From contig NZ_SDLR01000001.1 of NCBI RefSeq assembly GCF_004522215.1, forward strand, positions 496,001-560,000: a DNA stretch of 64,000 nucleotides, written 5' to 3'. The position numbers were made by a program, and so were the translations under genes. Under the pieces are notes generated by a model, which saw only the letters and a program-made list of their open reading frames with translations, was not told the origin of the DNA and ran no database searches. Below are positions 26,619-35,820 of this stretch, in pieces; position 1 is the stretch's first letter, and each line of letters starts with the position of its first letter. This DNA comes from Ammoniphilus sp. YIM 78166. Its GTDB lineage: Bacteria; Bacillota; Bacilli; Aneurinibacillales; RAOX-1.

Positions 26619-26625
26619 AGCATAA

Positions 26626-26661
26626 AAGAGAAGAGCCCGCTCAAGTGGGGCTCTTCTTTTG
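26626..26661 (+). terminator. Terminator of sleB-ypeB
   Basis: AGAAGAGCCC and GGGCTCTTCT arms followed by TTTT. Confidence 0.85.
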
Positions 26662-26719
26662 TGTTCGCGTTTAAGTTTTTTGGTATAATGGATAGTAGCA
26701 ATAATGGTGGAGGGGTTCT

Positions 26720-27388
26720 ATGTTCCCTGGAATCAGTACGGTCGTCAGAATTTACATCAGTTCCGCGGGTGATATAGAGCCGCAGGACATTTATAAGTCC
26801 AGGGTAGATAATCTATTAAGCGAGTCCTTGATGATTGAGGTACCGCTTCATGAGCAGAACGGGAGACCCATGGCTTATTCACCTGGACAAGAGATTACCA
26901 TGTTTCATTTTGCTATCGATGGATCCAAATTTATTCTGCCTAGTCGGATTCTTAGCCGGGTAATTGACGGTGTACCTCTATGGGAGGTAGCATTGCCCCC
27001 CTCTGACGCTATCCAACGGATACAACGGCGAAATTATTTGCGAATCCCTGCTTCTTTGGAGCTGTCGCTTAAATCCTTAGCTAAGAAGAATCATTTTCTT
27101 GCACGTACGCTGGATGTTAGTGGCGGGGGTGTAGCTTTTACCTGCAAAACTGACTTTCGGATAGATCATGGTGAGCGGTTGGCTTGCTGGCTGGCCATCC
27201 CTACCAAACAAGGCATGGAGCATGCTTCTTTTATCGCGAAGGTAGTAAGAGTTGTACCGCCAAAGGAAGAAGGGGAGCAACAAGCTATCTCGCTTATGAT
27301 CACGGAGATTCGAGAATTAGACCGGGAGAAGATTATCCGCTACTGCTTCGATCGGCAAGTGGAGTTGCGAAAAAAGGGCGTATTGTAG
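26720..27388 (+). CDS. motI: PilZ-domain c-di-GMP receptor (YpfA/MotI-like flagellar brake)
   Basis: 222 aa. N-terminal YcgR-type domain about residues 5-95 and a PilZ domain about 98-215 with the c-di-GMP signature RRNYLR (RxxxR) and DVSGGG. In B. subtilis YpfA (DgrA/MotI) binds c-di-GMP and brakes the flagellar motor by acting on MotA. The position between ypeB and cmk is that of ypfA, which supports orthology. RBS GGAGGGG. Confidence 0.87.
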   Translation: MFPGISTVVRIYISSAGDIEPQDIYKSRVDNLLSESLMIEVPLHEQNGRPMAYSPGQEITMFHFAIDGSKFILPSRILSRVIDGVPLWEVALPPSDAIQRIQRRNYLRIPASLELSLKSLAKKNHFLARTLDVSGGGVAFTCKTDFRIDHGERLACWLAIPTKQGMEHASFIAKVVRVVPPKEEGEQQAISLMITEIRELDREKIIRYCFDRQVELRKKGVL

Positions 27389-27441
27389 CGATTTATATTT
27401 ACCTTCATTTGTGGTGATAATGGAAATGGAGGTGCCAATGT

Positions 27442-27630
27442 ATGAGAAGTGAGAAGTTTCCTAGTTATGAAGAACGATTTTGCCTATTTTCCCAATCTGT
27501 TGAGAAGTGGTTGATTGCCGCTATTTTGCTCCTATTGGTCTCCCTGACCCTCTCTCAAGTCCTGCTGAATTTCGACAGCGTGCGCGCATGGCTTGTTGAA
27601 GTAGAGAGATTGGAAGGCGTTGCATCTTAA
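27442..27630 (+). CDS. YpfB-like small membrane protein
   Basis: 62 aa with a central membrane helix (WLIAAILLLLVSLTLSQVLL, about 29-48). GGAGGTG RBS. Located between the PilZ gene and cmk, where Bacillus has ypfB (DUF5359); assignment rests on position, size and single helix. Function unknown. Confidence 0.6.
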   Translation: MRSEKFPSYEERFCLFSQSVEKWLIAAILLLLVSLTLSQVLLNFDSVRAWLVEVERLEGVAS

Positions 27631-27755
27631 GGAACACTATGGTACTATCAAGGTATCCAATGCCTGATGATAATTGAATAGATAGGATGTATTTAGTCTT
27701 TCAGTCTGTGCTCTTTTTATCTTAAATATTTGATGTAACCTAATAACTTGAGCGT

Positions 27756-27780
27756 AAAAGCAGGCAAAACCCTGCTTTTT
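27756..27780 (+). terminator. Terminator upstream of cmk
   Basis: AAAAGCAGG and CCTGCTTTTT arms around a 6-nt loop. The 27631-27755 stretch before it holds no supported gene. Confidence 0.75.
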
Positions 27781-27805
27781 CTTATGGCTAGAAAGGGATG
27801 ACTCC

Positions 27806-28480
27806 ATGAATATAGCAATAGACGGGCCAGCTGGAGCGGGGAAGAGCACCGTAGCGCAGCTTGTTGCCAAACAGGTTGGTTTTACATACATCGATACCGG
27901 AGCCATGTACCGAGCTTTAACCCTTAGGGCATTAGATAGGAATGTTCCACTCGTAGATGAGGAAGGACTAGTCGACTTGCTTCGTTCCATGCTGATTATT
28001 CTTAAGCCAGGTGCGGAAGGCCAAAAGGTATTTGTCGGAGACACCGAAGTGACCGATGACATCCGGCACCCTGAAGTCAGCAGGAATGTTTCCATTGTAG
28101 CTAAGCACCCGAAGATACGCCACGAGATGATGGTGCTGCAACGAAATATGGCTAAGGAACAAAACGTGGTGATGGATGGCAGGGACATTGGGACACATGT
28201 ATTACCCTCTGCAGAAGTGAAAGTGTTCCTTACGGCCTCGATTGAAGAGAGAGCTCAGAGGCGCTATAAGGAACTTCAGAGCAAGGGACATCCTGCAGAC
28301 CTAAGCTTACTAAAGGAGGAAATCGCTCTTCGCGATAAATTGGATAGTGAGCGTGAAACAGCTCCGCTTCGTTGTGCAGAAGATGCGACTATCTTAGATT
28401 CTACAGGCTTGTCCATTGATCAAGTAGTGGAGAAGATCGTTGAACTTTATAGAGATACTGTAGAGTCAAGGCGGATCTGA
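27806..28480 (+). CDS. cmk: Cytidylate kinase
   Basis: 224 aa; phosphorylates CMP and dCMP with ATP. P-loop GPAGAGKST at the N-terminus, the TGAMYRA nucleotide-binding block, MDGRDIGTHVLP, and a lid with ASIEERAQRRY. Followed after 4 bp by plsC and then the S1 protein gene, the usual Bacillus order. Confidence 0.97.
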   Translation: MNIAIDGPAGAGKSTVAQLVAKQVGFTYIDTGAMYRALTLRALDRNVPLVDEEGLVDLLRSMLIILKPGAEGQKVFVGDTEVTDDIRHPEVSRNVSIVAKHPKIRHEMMVLQRNMAKEQNVVMDGRDIGTHVLPSAEVKVFLTASIEERAQRRYKELQSKGHPADLSLLKEEIALRDKLDSERETAPLRCAEDATILDSTGLSIDQVVEKIVELYRDTVESRRI

Positions 28481-28484
28481 GCTT

Positions 28485-29081
28485 ATGGGATTGTATCGAT
28501 TTTTCCGAGCCTTGTTCCGATTATTTTATCGATTGATATATCGTTGGCAGGTTATCGGCCTTGATCGAATCCCTAAGCAAGGGGGTGTCATTCTTTGTTC
28601 GAATCACATTAGCAACTTAGATCCCCCTTTTATTGCCGCACCGTTGGACAGACAGGTTATGTTTATGGCCAAGGAAGAGCTTTTTCGAATTCCCATCGTC
28701 TCTTGGCTTATTAGAGAATTTGGAGCCTTTCCGGTCAAGCGAGGAAATAGCGATCGCGCTGCACTGAAGAAGGCGCTTCAGATTTTAAGTGAGGGGAAAG
28801 TTCTGGGCATCTTCCCGGAGGGCACTCGTAGCAAGAACGGCAAATTAGGAAGACCTTTTCCCGGAGCTGCATTATTTGCCTTAAAATCGGATGCTGCCGT
28901 CATTCCTGTAGCCATCATTGGATCTTGGATCCCGTTCTCCAAAATGACGGTAGTGTATGGCCATCCGATGGAATTTAGTCCATACCGCAATATCAAGCTT
29001 ACTACGGAAATAACTACAGAAGCAGCAGAAGCGATCATGAAGGAAATACAAAAGCTTCTTGACTTGAATCAAATATGTTAA
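28485..29081 (+). CDS. plsC: 1-acyl-sn-glycerol-3-phosphate acyltransferase, second copy
   Basis: 198 aa, phosphatidic acid synthesis. HX4D motif NHISNLD, FPVKRGNSDR, and FPEGTRSKNG are intact. The canonical Bacillus position (cmk-plsC-S1 protein) makes this the likely housekeeping copy, versus the one at 10394. N-terminal hydrophobic/aromatic stretch for membrane association. Confidence 0.92.
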   Translation: MGLYRFFRALFRLFYRLIYRWQVIGLDRIPKQGGVILCSNHISNLDPPFIAAPLDRQVMFMAKEELFRIPIVSWLIREFGAFPVKRGNSDRAALKKALQILSEGKVLGIFPEGTRSKNGKLGRPFPGAALFALKSDAAVIPVAIIGSWIPFSKMTVVYGHPMEFSPYRNIKLTTEITTEAAEAIMKEIQKLLDLNQIC

Positions 29082-29191
29082 AATGTTCTATACTAAGATT
29101 ACCACAAATCGCAATCATTTCTTTTATAACATATAAGTAATGATCAATCTATTATCAGTGAAGTGTGCTAACTTTTAAGGAGGAATGGTCC

Positions 29192-30349
29192 ATGGCTGAA
29201 GAAATGCAAAACGCAGAAGTGAGAGCAATTCAAGTGGGAGAAACAGTACAAGGTAAGGTAACAAAAGTAGATGCAAAGCAAGCTTTAGTAGACATTGGTT
29301 ACAAGACCGAAGCAATTCTCCCCATCAGCGAAGTATCCAGCCTGCACATTGAGAAGGTGGGCGATGTACTGACTGAAGGAGAGGAACTAACCCTGCAAGT
29401 GACCAAAATCAACGAAGAAAAAGATGAGGTCATTGTGTCTAAGAAGGCAGTAGATGCAGTTAAGGCGTGGGATGAGCTTGAACAGAAGTTTCAGTCCGGT
29501 ACCATCTTCGAATGTCAAGTAGCCGATGTAGTAAAAGGCGGATTAGTGGTGGATGTAGGGGTGCGCGGATTCATTCCAGCTTCTCATGTAGAGCGCCACT
29601 TTGTAGAAGACTTTTCTGATTATAAGGGACGCACGTTAAGCCTTAAGGTGATTGAATTAGATAGAGAAAAGAACAAAGTGATCTTATCTCATAGAGCCGT
29701 TCTGGAAGAGGAAGTAAACCAGGCAAAGAAAAAGATTTATGATGAAATCCAGGTGGGTGAAGTGATCGAAGGAACCGTTCAGCGTCTAACTGACTTCGGT
29801 GCTTTCGTTGACGTTGGCGGAGTAGATGGATTAGTTCACATCTCGGAATTAGCTTGGGGACGCGTTGATAAGCCATCTGACGTAGTAAGCGAAGGCGATA
29901 AAGTAAAGGTTAAAGTTCTCAAAGTTGATCGCGATGGAGAGCGTATCAGCTTGAGTATGAAGGAAGCTCAGCCTGGACCATGGGAAACGGCCAGCGCACA
30001 ATTAAAAGCTGGAAGTGTAGTAACCGGGACGGTTAAGCGCTTGGTAAGCTTTGGAGCCTTTGTTGAAGTGGCGCCTGGAGTAGAAGGTCTCGTTCATATT
30101 TCTCAGATCTCTAACCGACATATCGGAAACCCTGCAGAGGTTCTACAAGAAGGGCAAGAAGTTCAAGTGAAAATACTAGATCTCAATACCGCAGAACAAC
30201 GCATCAGCTTATCCATCCGCGAGGTTGAGGAAGAGACAGAAACGAAAGCTGTTAAGAAAGAATTAGCCAATTATGAAGCAGATCAAGGCGGCATGGGTGT
30301 AACCATTGCAGATCGTCTTGGTGATTTAGCTAAAAAATTGAAGTCATAA
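29192..30349 (+). CDS. ypfD: S1 RNA-binding domain protein (YpfD, ribosomal S1 homologue)
   Basis: About 385 aa, four S1 domains (about residues 12-85, 103-170, 190-258, 275-345). Domains 3 and 4 have the best S1 motifs (TDFGAFVDVGGVDGLVHISE and VSFGAFVEVAPGVEGLVHIS). Gram-positive YpfD is shorter than the six-domain E. coli S1 and is not an essential ribosome subunit. ATG 29192 is chosen because AAGGAGG sits 8 nt upstream; an earlier in-frame start lacks an RBS. Probably its own promoter in the 110-bp gap after plsC. Confidence 0.93.
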   Translation: MAEEMQNAEVRAIQVGETVQGKVTKVDAKQALVDIGYKTEAILPISEVSSLHIEKVGDVLTEGEELTLQVTKINEEKDEVIVSKKAVDAVKAWDELEQKFQSGTIFECQVADVVKGGLVVDVGVRGFIPASHVERHFVEDFSDYKGRTLSLKVIELDREKNKVILSHRAVLEEEVNQAKKKIYDEIQVGEVIEGTVQRLTDFGAFVDVGGVDGLVHISELAWGRVDKPSDVVSEGDKVKVKVLKVDRDGERISLSMKEAQPGPWETASAQLKAGSVVTGTVKRLVSFGAFVEVAPGVEGLVHISQISNRHIGNPAEVLQEGQEVQVKILDLNTAEQRISLSIREVEEETETKAVKKELANYEADQGGMGVTIADRLGDLAKKLKS

Positions 30350-30366
30350 AATGAGGGCAAACGAAT

Positions 30367-31416
30367 ATGCAGAGGACATCACGAAAGAACGATCACATCA
30401 AATATGCGATTGAGACCGGGCAAAGTGGTCATCATGGTTTTGATGATGTGAGATTCGTCCATAACTGCATTCCCCAATCCCTTGTTTCCAACATAACCTT
30501 GGATACATCATTCGGCGGACTTTCCTTAAGTTCGCCGATTGTTATTAATGCAATGACAGGCGGCGCAAAAGAGACCTTTATCATTAATGAGAAACTGGCC
30601 CTTTTGGCTCAGCGCGCTCAATTGGCCATGGCCGTTGGGTCTCAGATGGCCGCACTAAAGGATCCGTCTGTGCGTGGCACCTATGAAATCGTCAGGAAAG
30701 TGAACCCATCGGGAATTATTTTTGCGAATCTAGGCTCAGAGGCAAGTCCCGAACAGGCGCTTGCGGCTGTGGAGATGATTGAAGCGGATGGCTTGCAGAT
30801 CCATCTAAACGTGATTCAGGAGTTAGTCATGCCTGAAGGGGACCGTGATTTTAGAGGGGTACTTGAACGGATTCAAGCGATTGTCGAGACGGTTAAATGT
30901 CCAGTATTTGTCAAGGAAGTTGGTTTTGGGATGGCTCGCGAATCAATTTTGAAGTTGCTTGAAACAGGCATTTCAGGAATTGATGTTGGGGGTAGTGGGG
31001 GAACGAACTTTGCCCGCATTGAAAATGCCAGACGCAAGGTTCCTGTAGATATGTTTAATGAGTGGGGTATGACAACGGTTCAGAGTCTCCTGGAAGCTTC
31101 TTGTTGCTCAGGAAAAACCGATATAATGGCTACTGGCGGCATCCAGAACGGATTGGAAGTGGCTAAGGCTATTTCTCTTGGGGCTTCTGCTGTCGGCATG
31201 GCTGGATTCTTTCTGCGTTTAGTTACGGAGTGTAATGAAACCGAGAGTCTATCGGTAACTGAAGCTTTGCAAGAACAGCTGAGGTTGGTCATGACTGCTT
31301 TAGGAGCGGAAAATATGATCCAGCTTCGTCAGCGCCCCCTTGTTATTTCAGGTCAATCTTATCATTGGGCGAAGATGCGAGGTATTGACTGCAGTATGTA
31401 CAGCAGGAGAGTGTAA
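30367..31416 (+). CDS. fni: Isopentenyl-diphosphate delta-isomerase type 2
   Basis: 349 aa FMN-dependent enzyme interconverting IPP and DMAPP. Motifs: NDHIKYA at the N-terminus, NAMTGGA, GSQMAAL, VKEVGFGM, DVGGSGGTNFARIEN and ATGGIQNGLEVAKAISLGA. Supplies precursors for the heptaprenyl chain made by hepS/hepT at 45-49 kb. 17 bp after the S1 gene, so likely the same transcript; ends at a terminator. Confidence 0.96.
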   Translation: MQRTSRKNDHIKYAIETGQSGHHGFDDVRFVHNCIPQSLVSNITLDTSFGGLSLSSPIVINAMTGGAKETFIINEKLALLAQRAQLAMAVGSQMAALKDPSVRGTYEIVRKVNPSGIIFANLGSEASPEQALAAVEMIEADGLQIHLNVIQELVMPEGDRDFRGVLERIQAIVETVKCPVFVKEVGFGMARESILKLLETGISGIDVGGSGGTNFARIENARRKVPVDMFNEWGMTTVQSLLEASCCSGKTDIMATGGIQNGLEVAKAISLGASAVGMAGFFLRLVTECNETESLSVTEALQEQLRLVMTALGAENMIQLRQRPLVISGQSYHWAKMRGIDCSMYSRRV

Positions 31417-31420
31417 ATAT

Positions 31421-31454
31421 AAAAAGGCGAATCCCATCGGATTCGCCTTTTTTT
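31421..31454 (+). terminator. Terminator after fni
   Basis: AAAAAGGCGAATCC and GGATTCGCCTTTTTTT arms with a 4-nt loop. Strong. Confidence 0.9.
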
Positions 31455-31482
31455 CTACCGCATAGGAAAGTAACAGGTTACT

Positions 31483-31596
31483 CTAAGCTTTAAGTGGTCG
31501 GATCTTACCGCTGCCGAGCTTAATGAAGAAATTTCCCTCCCCATTTTTCAGCAATTTGATCCCCATTAAATTGATGACCGTCGTGTAAAACGCCAT
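31483..31596 (-). CDS. Very small basic protein, 37 aa
   Basis: ATG at 31596 preceded at good spacing by AAGGAGGTG, a near-perfect Shine-Dalgarno; 37 codons to TAG 31483-31485. Starts MAFYTTVINLMGIKLLK and ends with a basic glycine-rich tail (GSGKIRPLKA). Net positive, short amphipathic/hydrophobic N-terminus. Convergent with fni, divergent from the yfkD-like gene. No family recognised; support is the exceptional RBS and codon content. Confidence 0.55.
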   Translation of the reverse strand: MAFYTTVINLMGIKLLKNGEGNFFIKLGSGKIRPLKA

Positions 31597-31749
31597 TCTT
31601 ACTTTCACCTCCTTCTCCATCCTATGAGGAATGGCTCAAGTCCTATTCCCATACAATTATTTCCTTTTTAATTTTCTTTTATGTTTTTATTGGATAGGTA
31701 AATACTAATGCAAGAGAAGTTAGGTATGAATTCAGCGAGGAGGATATTC

Positions 31750-32565
31750 ATGGGTAAACCAAACATTTACCGTTTATTGGCTGTACTTCTCCTAGTTCCC
31801 TTACTGTTAGGGCAGCCAGGAGAAAGTTTAGCTGCTGGGGGTAGACTAAAAATTCCAGATTCTGTTAAGGACATATCCAGGCAAAATACGTATCCCAATC
31901 CAAGTATGGATCCTGAATATGTCCAACCTAGTTCATCCACCCTTGAACTATTTAAAACAACAAATTATGAGATTGAGAATCCAAATTTAATTCGACTGCT
32001 TAATGAAACGACAATCCAGCCTTCTAAGCTTGCGATTGGTTTCAGGGCAAATATATACCTGGGTAATTGGGCTCTCAACTATGAGTCAAAGGAGACTTCT
32101 GTCAACTGGGAGTACAAGCAGGCCAATTTGAATAAGTTAGACAATCGCGGAGGTAGAGAAACCTCAGAACTGACGTATGAGCAGCAAGAAGAATTTACAG
32201 CAGTGGGTGGACTTACTACAGATGTGTTAGCGGAAGAGGACGTAAGAAAGCTTATGATTGCCGCGGCGAAACAGAATACGGGGCTTAACCTAGCTTTCGA
32301 AAGTACAGTAGGAAAAGGAACCAAGCAGGAAACCATTATGCGAGTACCTGCAAAAAAAATCGGTTACCTTCAAGCCTATGTACCGGCGGCTAGCGAACGC
32401 GGAAATATTACTTATGGTGAAGTATACTTAAACATACAAGGAAGCGAAAAAAAATTAATCATTAAAAATGTGACCCACAAGGGAGTGGGAGCTTGGATCC
32501 CAGTACAAGATAAGCTATCTTTTAAGTATTCTTTGTCCGAAAACCCGAAAACAAATCAGCCATAA
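31750..32565 (+). CDS. YfkD-like secreted protein
   Basis: About 271 aa with an N-terminal signal peptide (YRLLAVLLLVPLLLGQPGESLAA, cleavage about residue 28). The IPDSVKDISRQNTYPNPS segment and the overall layout recall the Bacillus YfkD family of exported proteins of unknown function. No catalytic motif seen. ATG 31750 follows GAGGAGGAT and is chosen over an upstream ATG at 31708. Ends at a terminator. Confidence 0.75.
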   Translation: MGKPNIYRLLAVLLLVPLLLGQPGESLAAGGRLKIPDSVKDISRQNTYPNPSMDPEYVQPSSSTLELFKTTNYEIENPNLIRLLNETTIQPSKLAIGFRANIYLGNWALNYESKETSVNWEYKQANLNKLDNRGGRETSELTYEQQEEFTAVGGLTTDVLAEEDVRKLMIAAAKQNTGLNLAFESTVGKGTKQETIMRVPAKKIGYLQAYVPAASERGNITYGEVYLNIQGSEKKLIIKNVTHKGVGAWIPVQDKLSFKYSLSENPKTNQP

Positions 32566-32571
32566 TCTTAG

Positions 32572-32597
32572 AAGGTCTGAGTTTCTCAGACCTTTTT
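32572..32597 (+). terminator. Terminator after the yfkD-like gene
   Basis: AAGGTCTGAG and CTCAGACCTT arms, T-run. Confidence 0.85.
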
Positions 32598-32668
32598 GTT
32601 TTTTCCATGCGGTTTTGAGGAATAATGAAAATACTGTCTACTTTAAGCAGAGAGGGGTTAATCGTAAA

Positions 32669-33292
32669 GTGAACGATGGCTTTTTAGGGATGATTGGGTT
32701 ATGGTTCTTTCTTCTTTTCGTATGGATAGGTGTTTTTGAAAGATTCATGAAAAAACATCGCGTTAGCAAAGCAATGGTAAGCCTCGTACTATTGGCTGCC
32801 TTGATAGGAGGGGGCCTTTATATTGAACTGCCTGAAAATGGCAGGATGATGGTTATTCCTTTTGTGATTCCCCTGGCGGTGGGAGTATGGCTATGGATAC
32901 GGCAGGGAGACCAACAACGTCTGCATCTTTTGACGGCAAGTTTTTTAATCGGGGCTTCTCTGTTCTTTATGCAATTACTCCTGCGCTTAGATCCCGTCTT
33001 AATGTTTATCCCAGAAAAGTATATGCTTGCAGGTTTTGTTGTCATCCTCGTTCTTGTGGCTGCACGGAAATCTTTTCATCAATATGTCCTTCTTTCACTC
33101 GGTTTGGGGTTAAGTGATCTTTGCATCCAGGCCTACATGTGGAATAAAACCGGTTCGTATGTATTGGGTGCATCTTACCAATGGGACGTATGGTGGATTA
33201 GCTTTTATCTTTTGATTGCCGTGCGGGGCATCGTACGCTATTTGAACCTACCAAAACTTTGGAAAAGGAAAAGAGCAGAAACCACTAGTTAG
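32669..33292 (+). CDS. YphA-like membrane protein
   Basis: About 207 aa with six or seven hydrophobic segments and a basic C-terminus (WKRKRAETT). Location directly before the YIEGIA gene matches yphA of Bacillus, and size is similar. Start uncertain: GTG 32669 has GAGGGG 11 nt upstream; TTG 32615 lies almost on the preceding terminator and ATG 32690 has no spacing to its AGGG. Function unknown. Confidence 0.7.
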   Translation: MNDGFLGMIGLWFFLLFVWIGVFERFMKKHRVSKAMVSLVLLAALIGGGLYIELPENGRMMVIPFVIPLAVGVWLWIRQGDQQRLHLLTASFLIGASLFFMQLLLRLDPVLMFIPEKYMLAGFVVILVLVAARKSFHQYVLLSLGLGLSDLCIQAYMWNKTGSYVLGASYQWDVWWISFYLLIAVRGIVRYLNLPKLWKRKRAETTS

Positions 33293-33308
33293 GAAAGGAA
33301 TAATTTCT

Positions 33309-34187
33309 ATGGAAAATTATACTGCAGCAGTAATTATGGGCGTGGTGGTTGGCATCATCAGTCGAATCCTTATGTTACGGACCGACTATCGTTCTTATCC
33401 TACATACCCCCATGGACAAGTCATCCACCTGGCTTTGGGCGTTATTGCTGCTGGATTAGGATCAGTAGCCGTGCCGGCTTTTATGGAGGAAGATTTTACG
33501 GCTGTCACGTTTCTAGGCTTAGCTGCTTCCCAGTTCCGCGATGTAAGAAATATGGAACGTAATACTCTGCAACAATTGGATCAGATGGAGCTAGTTCCGC
33601 GCGGAACAGCTTATATTGAAGGCATTGCGATGGTGTTTGAAGGACGAAATTACTTGGTTATGCTTACCTCCATCCTAACCACCGCTGGGACAATTCTTTG
33701 GGGATGGAAGTGGGGCATCGTGATCGGCCTTGCTACACTCTTAATTGATAAAATCTTCATGTCTGGTAAAAATGTAGGGGACATTGCTGAGGTAAAAGAA
33801 GGAACCATTCGGATGGAAGGCCAGCATCTGTATGTCGATGATATATACATCATGAATGTGGGTTTGGAAGATACGAGAAAGAAAATTCAAAAGCAAGCCA
33901 TGGGGATGATCTTAACACCGAAGAACGCCAACGGAGTCGTAACCTTAGGAAACTTAGGTCAGAGGCAAGCTGTTCTCCATGACGTAGCCACAGTCCTTGG
34001 GGTTTTTCGTGATGCCGGCGAACCATCCCTTGTCCCATTAATAAAAAGAAGTTTGGATGATGGAAGATTAGGGGTTTTTCTTTTGCCTCAGTTAAGAGAC
34101 GCAGAGAAAATCAAAGCGACTATTAAAAGGGTGCCTGTACTCGAAAGTATTTATCGAAAACCTCTGGAAGCTAAGGTTAATAAGTAA
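33309..34187 (+). CDS. YIEGIA family protein (SeaA/YphB-like)
   Basis: 292 aa. Carries the name-giving motif RGTAYIEGIAMVFEGRNY near residue 98. Two to four membrane segments in the N-terminal half (about 7-25, 42-60, 120-150) and a soluble C-terminal half. The Bacillus counterpart is a sporulation-associated membrane protein (spore envelope assembly) forming a complex with the small subunit encoded next. RBS AGGAAAGGAA. Followed after 16 bp by its partner gene. Confidence 0.88.
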   Translation: MENYTAAVIMGVVVGIISRILMLRTDYRSYPTYPHGQVIHLALGVIAAGLGSVAVPAFMEEDFTAVTFLGLAASQFRDVRNMERNTLQQLDQMELVPRGTAYIEGIAMVFEGRNYLVMLTSILTTAGTILWGWKWGIVIGLATLLIDKIFMSGKNVGDIAEVKEGTIRMEGQHLYVDDIYIMNVGLEDTRKKIQKQAMGMILTPKNANGVVTLGNLGQRQAVLHDVATVLGVFRDAGEPSLVPLIKRSLDDGRLGVFLLPQLRDAEKIKATIKRVPVLESIYRKPLEAKVNK

Positions 34188-34203
34188 GGAGTGAGGGAAC
34201 AAA

Positions 34204-34398
34204 ATGGGAATGGCATTGGAAAAAACGATACTTGCTGTAATAACCACCAATCGGGAGCTGGTCTCAGGAGGGGCCCCGATTTTTTTTGCAGCGAATAATG
34301 AGGAAATGCAACAAATCTCCTTTACCCTAGAAAAAATTTTAGATGCTATGGCTCATACATTAACTGACGGAATCATGATTATTGTTAAGCATTTTTAA
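34204..34398 (+). CDS. Capping complex subunit for YIEGIA
   Basis: 64 aa, matching the small family found next to YIEGIA genes (LEKTILAVITTNRELVSGGAPIFFA ... LTDGIMIIVKHF). AAGGAGTGAGG RBS. Expected to bind the YIEGIA protein. Short, mixed alpha/beta, no membrane segment. Confidence 0.85.
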   Translation: MGMALEKTILAVITTNRELVSGGAPIFFAANNEEMQQISFTLEKILDAMAHTLTDGIMIIVKHF

Positions 34399-34462
34399 GT
34401 AACAATTGCAAGAACCTAAGAAATCAAGTAATATAGATGGTTGAAAGTGAGGTTGGAGAATT

Positions 34463-35782
34463 ATGGCTAATCCAGTTGTGGCTATTGTAGGCAGGCCAAA
34501 TGTTGGGAAATCAACATTGTTTAATCGTATTGTAGGAGAAAGAATCTCCATTGTTGAGGATGTTCCGGGGGTAACACGGGACCGCATATACAGTAAGGCG
34601 GAATGGCTCGATCGTCATTTTCACCTTATTGATACAGGTGGTATAGCATTCGATGACCATGATATTCTACTCGAACACATTCGCCATCAAGCCGAATTGG
34701 CGATTGATGAAGCGGACGTGATTATCTTTGTAGTCGATACGACGACCGGCATTACCAGTACGGATGAAGAAGTAGCTAAAATGCTGTTTCGTTCGAAAAA
34801 ACCAATTGTATTGGGAGTCAATAAAGCGGATAATCCAGAACGCTTAAACCAAATGTACGAGTTTTATTCGCTAGGTTTTGGTGAACCGATTGGAATCTCG
34901 AGTGTCCATGGCCTAGGTATCGGGGACTTATTAGATGAAGTTATTAAACACTTCCCGGAGGATACCGAGGAAGAATATGATGAAGACACGATCCGCATTT
35001 CCCTGATCGGAAGACCGAATGTAGGAAAATCGTCGTTGGTCAACGCCTTGCTAGGAGAAGAGCGTGTAATTGTAAGTGATATCGCGGGGACGACCCGGGA
35101 TGCGATTGATACCCTGTTGACGAGGGAAGGACAAGACTTTGTTCTCATTGATACGGCGGGGATGAGAAAGAAGGGTAAGGTCTATGAGGCAACGGAGAAA
35201 TATAGTGTGCTCCGTGCCCTTCGAGCTATTGAGCGTTCGGATGTCTGTATCATTGTTATTAATGCAGAAGAAGGCATAATTGAGCAGGATAAGAAGATTG
35301 CGGGTTATGCTCACGAGGCGGGTAGAGCCGTTATTATTGTTGTTAACAAGTGGGATGCGATCGAAAAAGATGATAAAACGCTTCATCAGTTCGAGAGAAC
35401 GGTGAGGGAACACTTCCTATTTATGGATTATGCTCCTATCCTATTCGTTTCAGCGAAAACCAAGCAACGGATCCACCAAATCTTGCCGAAGGCCAAAGAT
35501 GTTGCCGATCAGCATGCCATGAGAATACCTACGAATGTGTTGAACGATCTGATTCATGAAGCTACTACGGTCACTCCTCCGCCATCGGACAAGGGAAGAA
35601 GGCTGAAAATCAATTATGTTACACAAGTTTCTGTTAAGCCGCCTACCTTTGTACTGTTTGTGAATGATGTAGAGCTGCTCCATTTTTCATACCAGCGTTT
35701 CTTAGAGAATAGAATTAGAGAAGCTTTTCCTTTTGAAGGGACACCGATTCGTCTGATTGCAAGGAATAAGGCAACCGAGTAG
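34463..35782 (+). CDS. der: Ribosome biogenesis GTPase Der
   Basis: 439 aa, two tandem GTPase domains and a C-terminal KH-like domain; needed for 50S assembly. G1 motifs GRPNVGKST (about residue 9) and GRPNVGKSS (about 183), G3 DTGG and DTAG, G4 NKAD and NKWD, and the C-terminal [20 protein letters not shown]. Followed by plsY and gpsA as in Bacillus. Confidence 0.97.
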   Translation: MANPVVAIVGRPNVGKSTLFNRIVGERISIVEDVPGVTRDRIYSKAEWLDRHFHLIDTGGIAFDDHDILLEHIRHQAELAIDEADVIIFVVDTTTGITSTDEEVAKMLFRSKKPIVLGVNKADNPERLNQMYEFYSLGFGEPIGISSVHGLGIGDLLDEVIKHFPEDTEEEYDEDTIRISLIGRPNVGKSSLVNALLGEERVIVSDIAGTTRDAIDTLLTREGQDFVLIDTAGMRKKGKVYEATEKYSVLRALRAIERSDVCIIVINAEEGIIEQDKKIAGYAHEAGRAVIIVVNKWDAIEKDDKTLHQFERTVREHFLFMDYAPILFVSAKTKQRIHQILPKAKDVADQHAMRIPTNVLNDLIHEATTVTPPPSDKGRRLKINYVTQVSVKPPTFVLFVNDVELLHFSYQRFLENRIREAFPFEGTPIRLIARNKATE

Positions 35783-35820
35783 GTGCAAAGGATGAGGAAA
35801 TAGGGAGAGGATTGAGGGGA

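Noticed and set aside
27637..28188. 183-aa minus-strand ORF
   Set aside because: Antisense to cmk and the terminator upstream; Ser/Thr-rich shadow.
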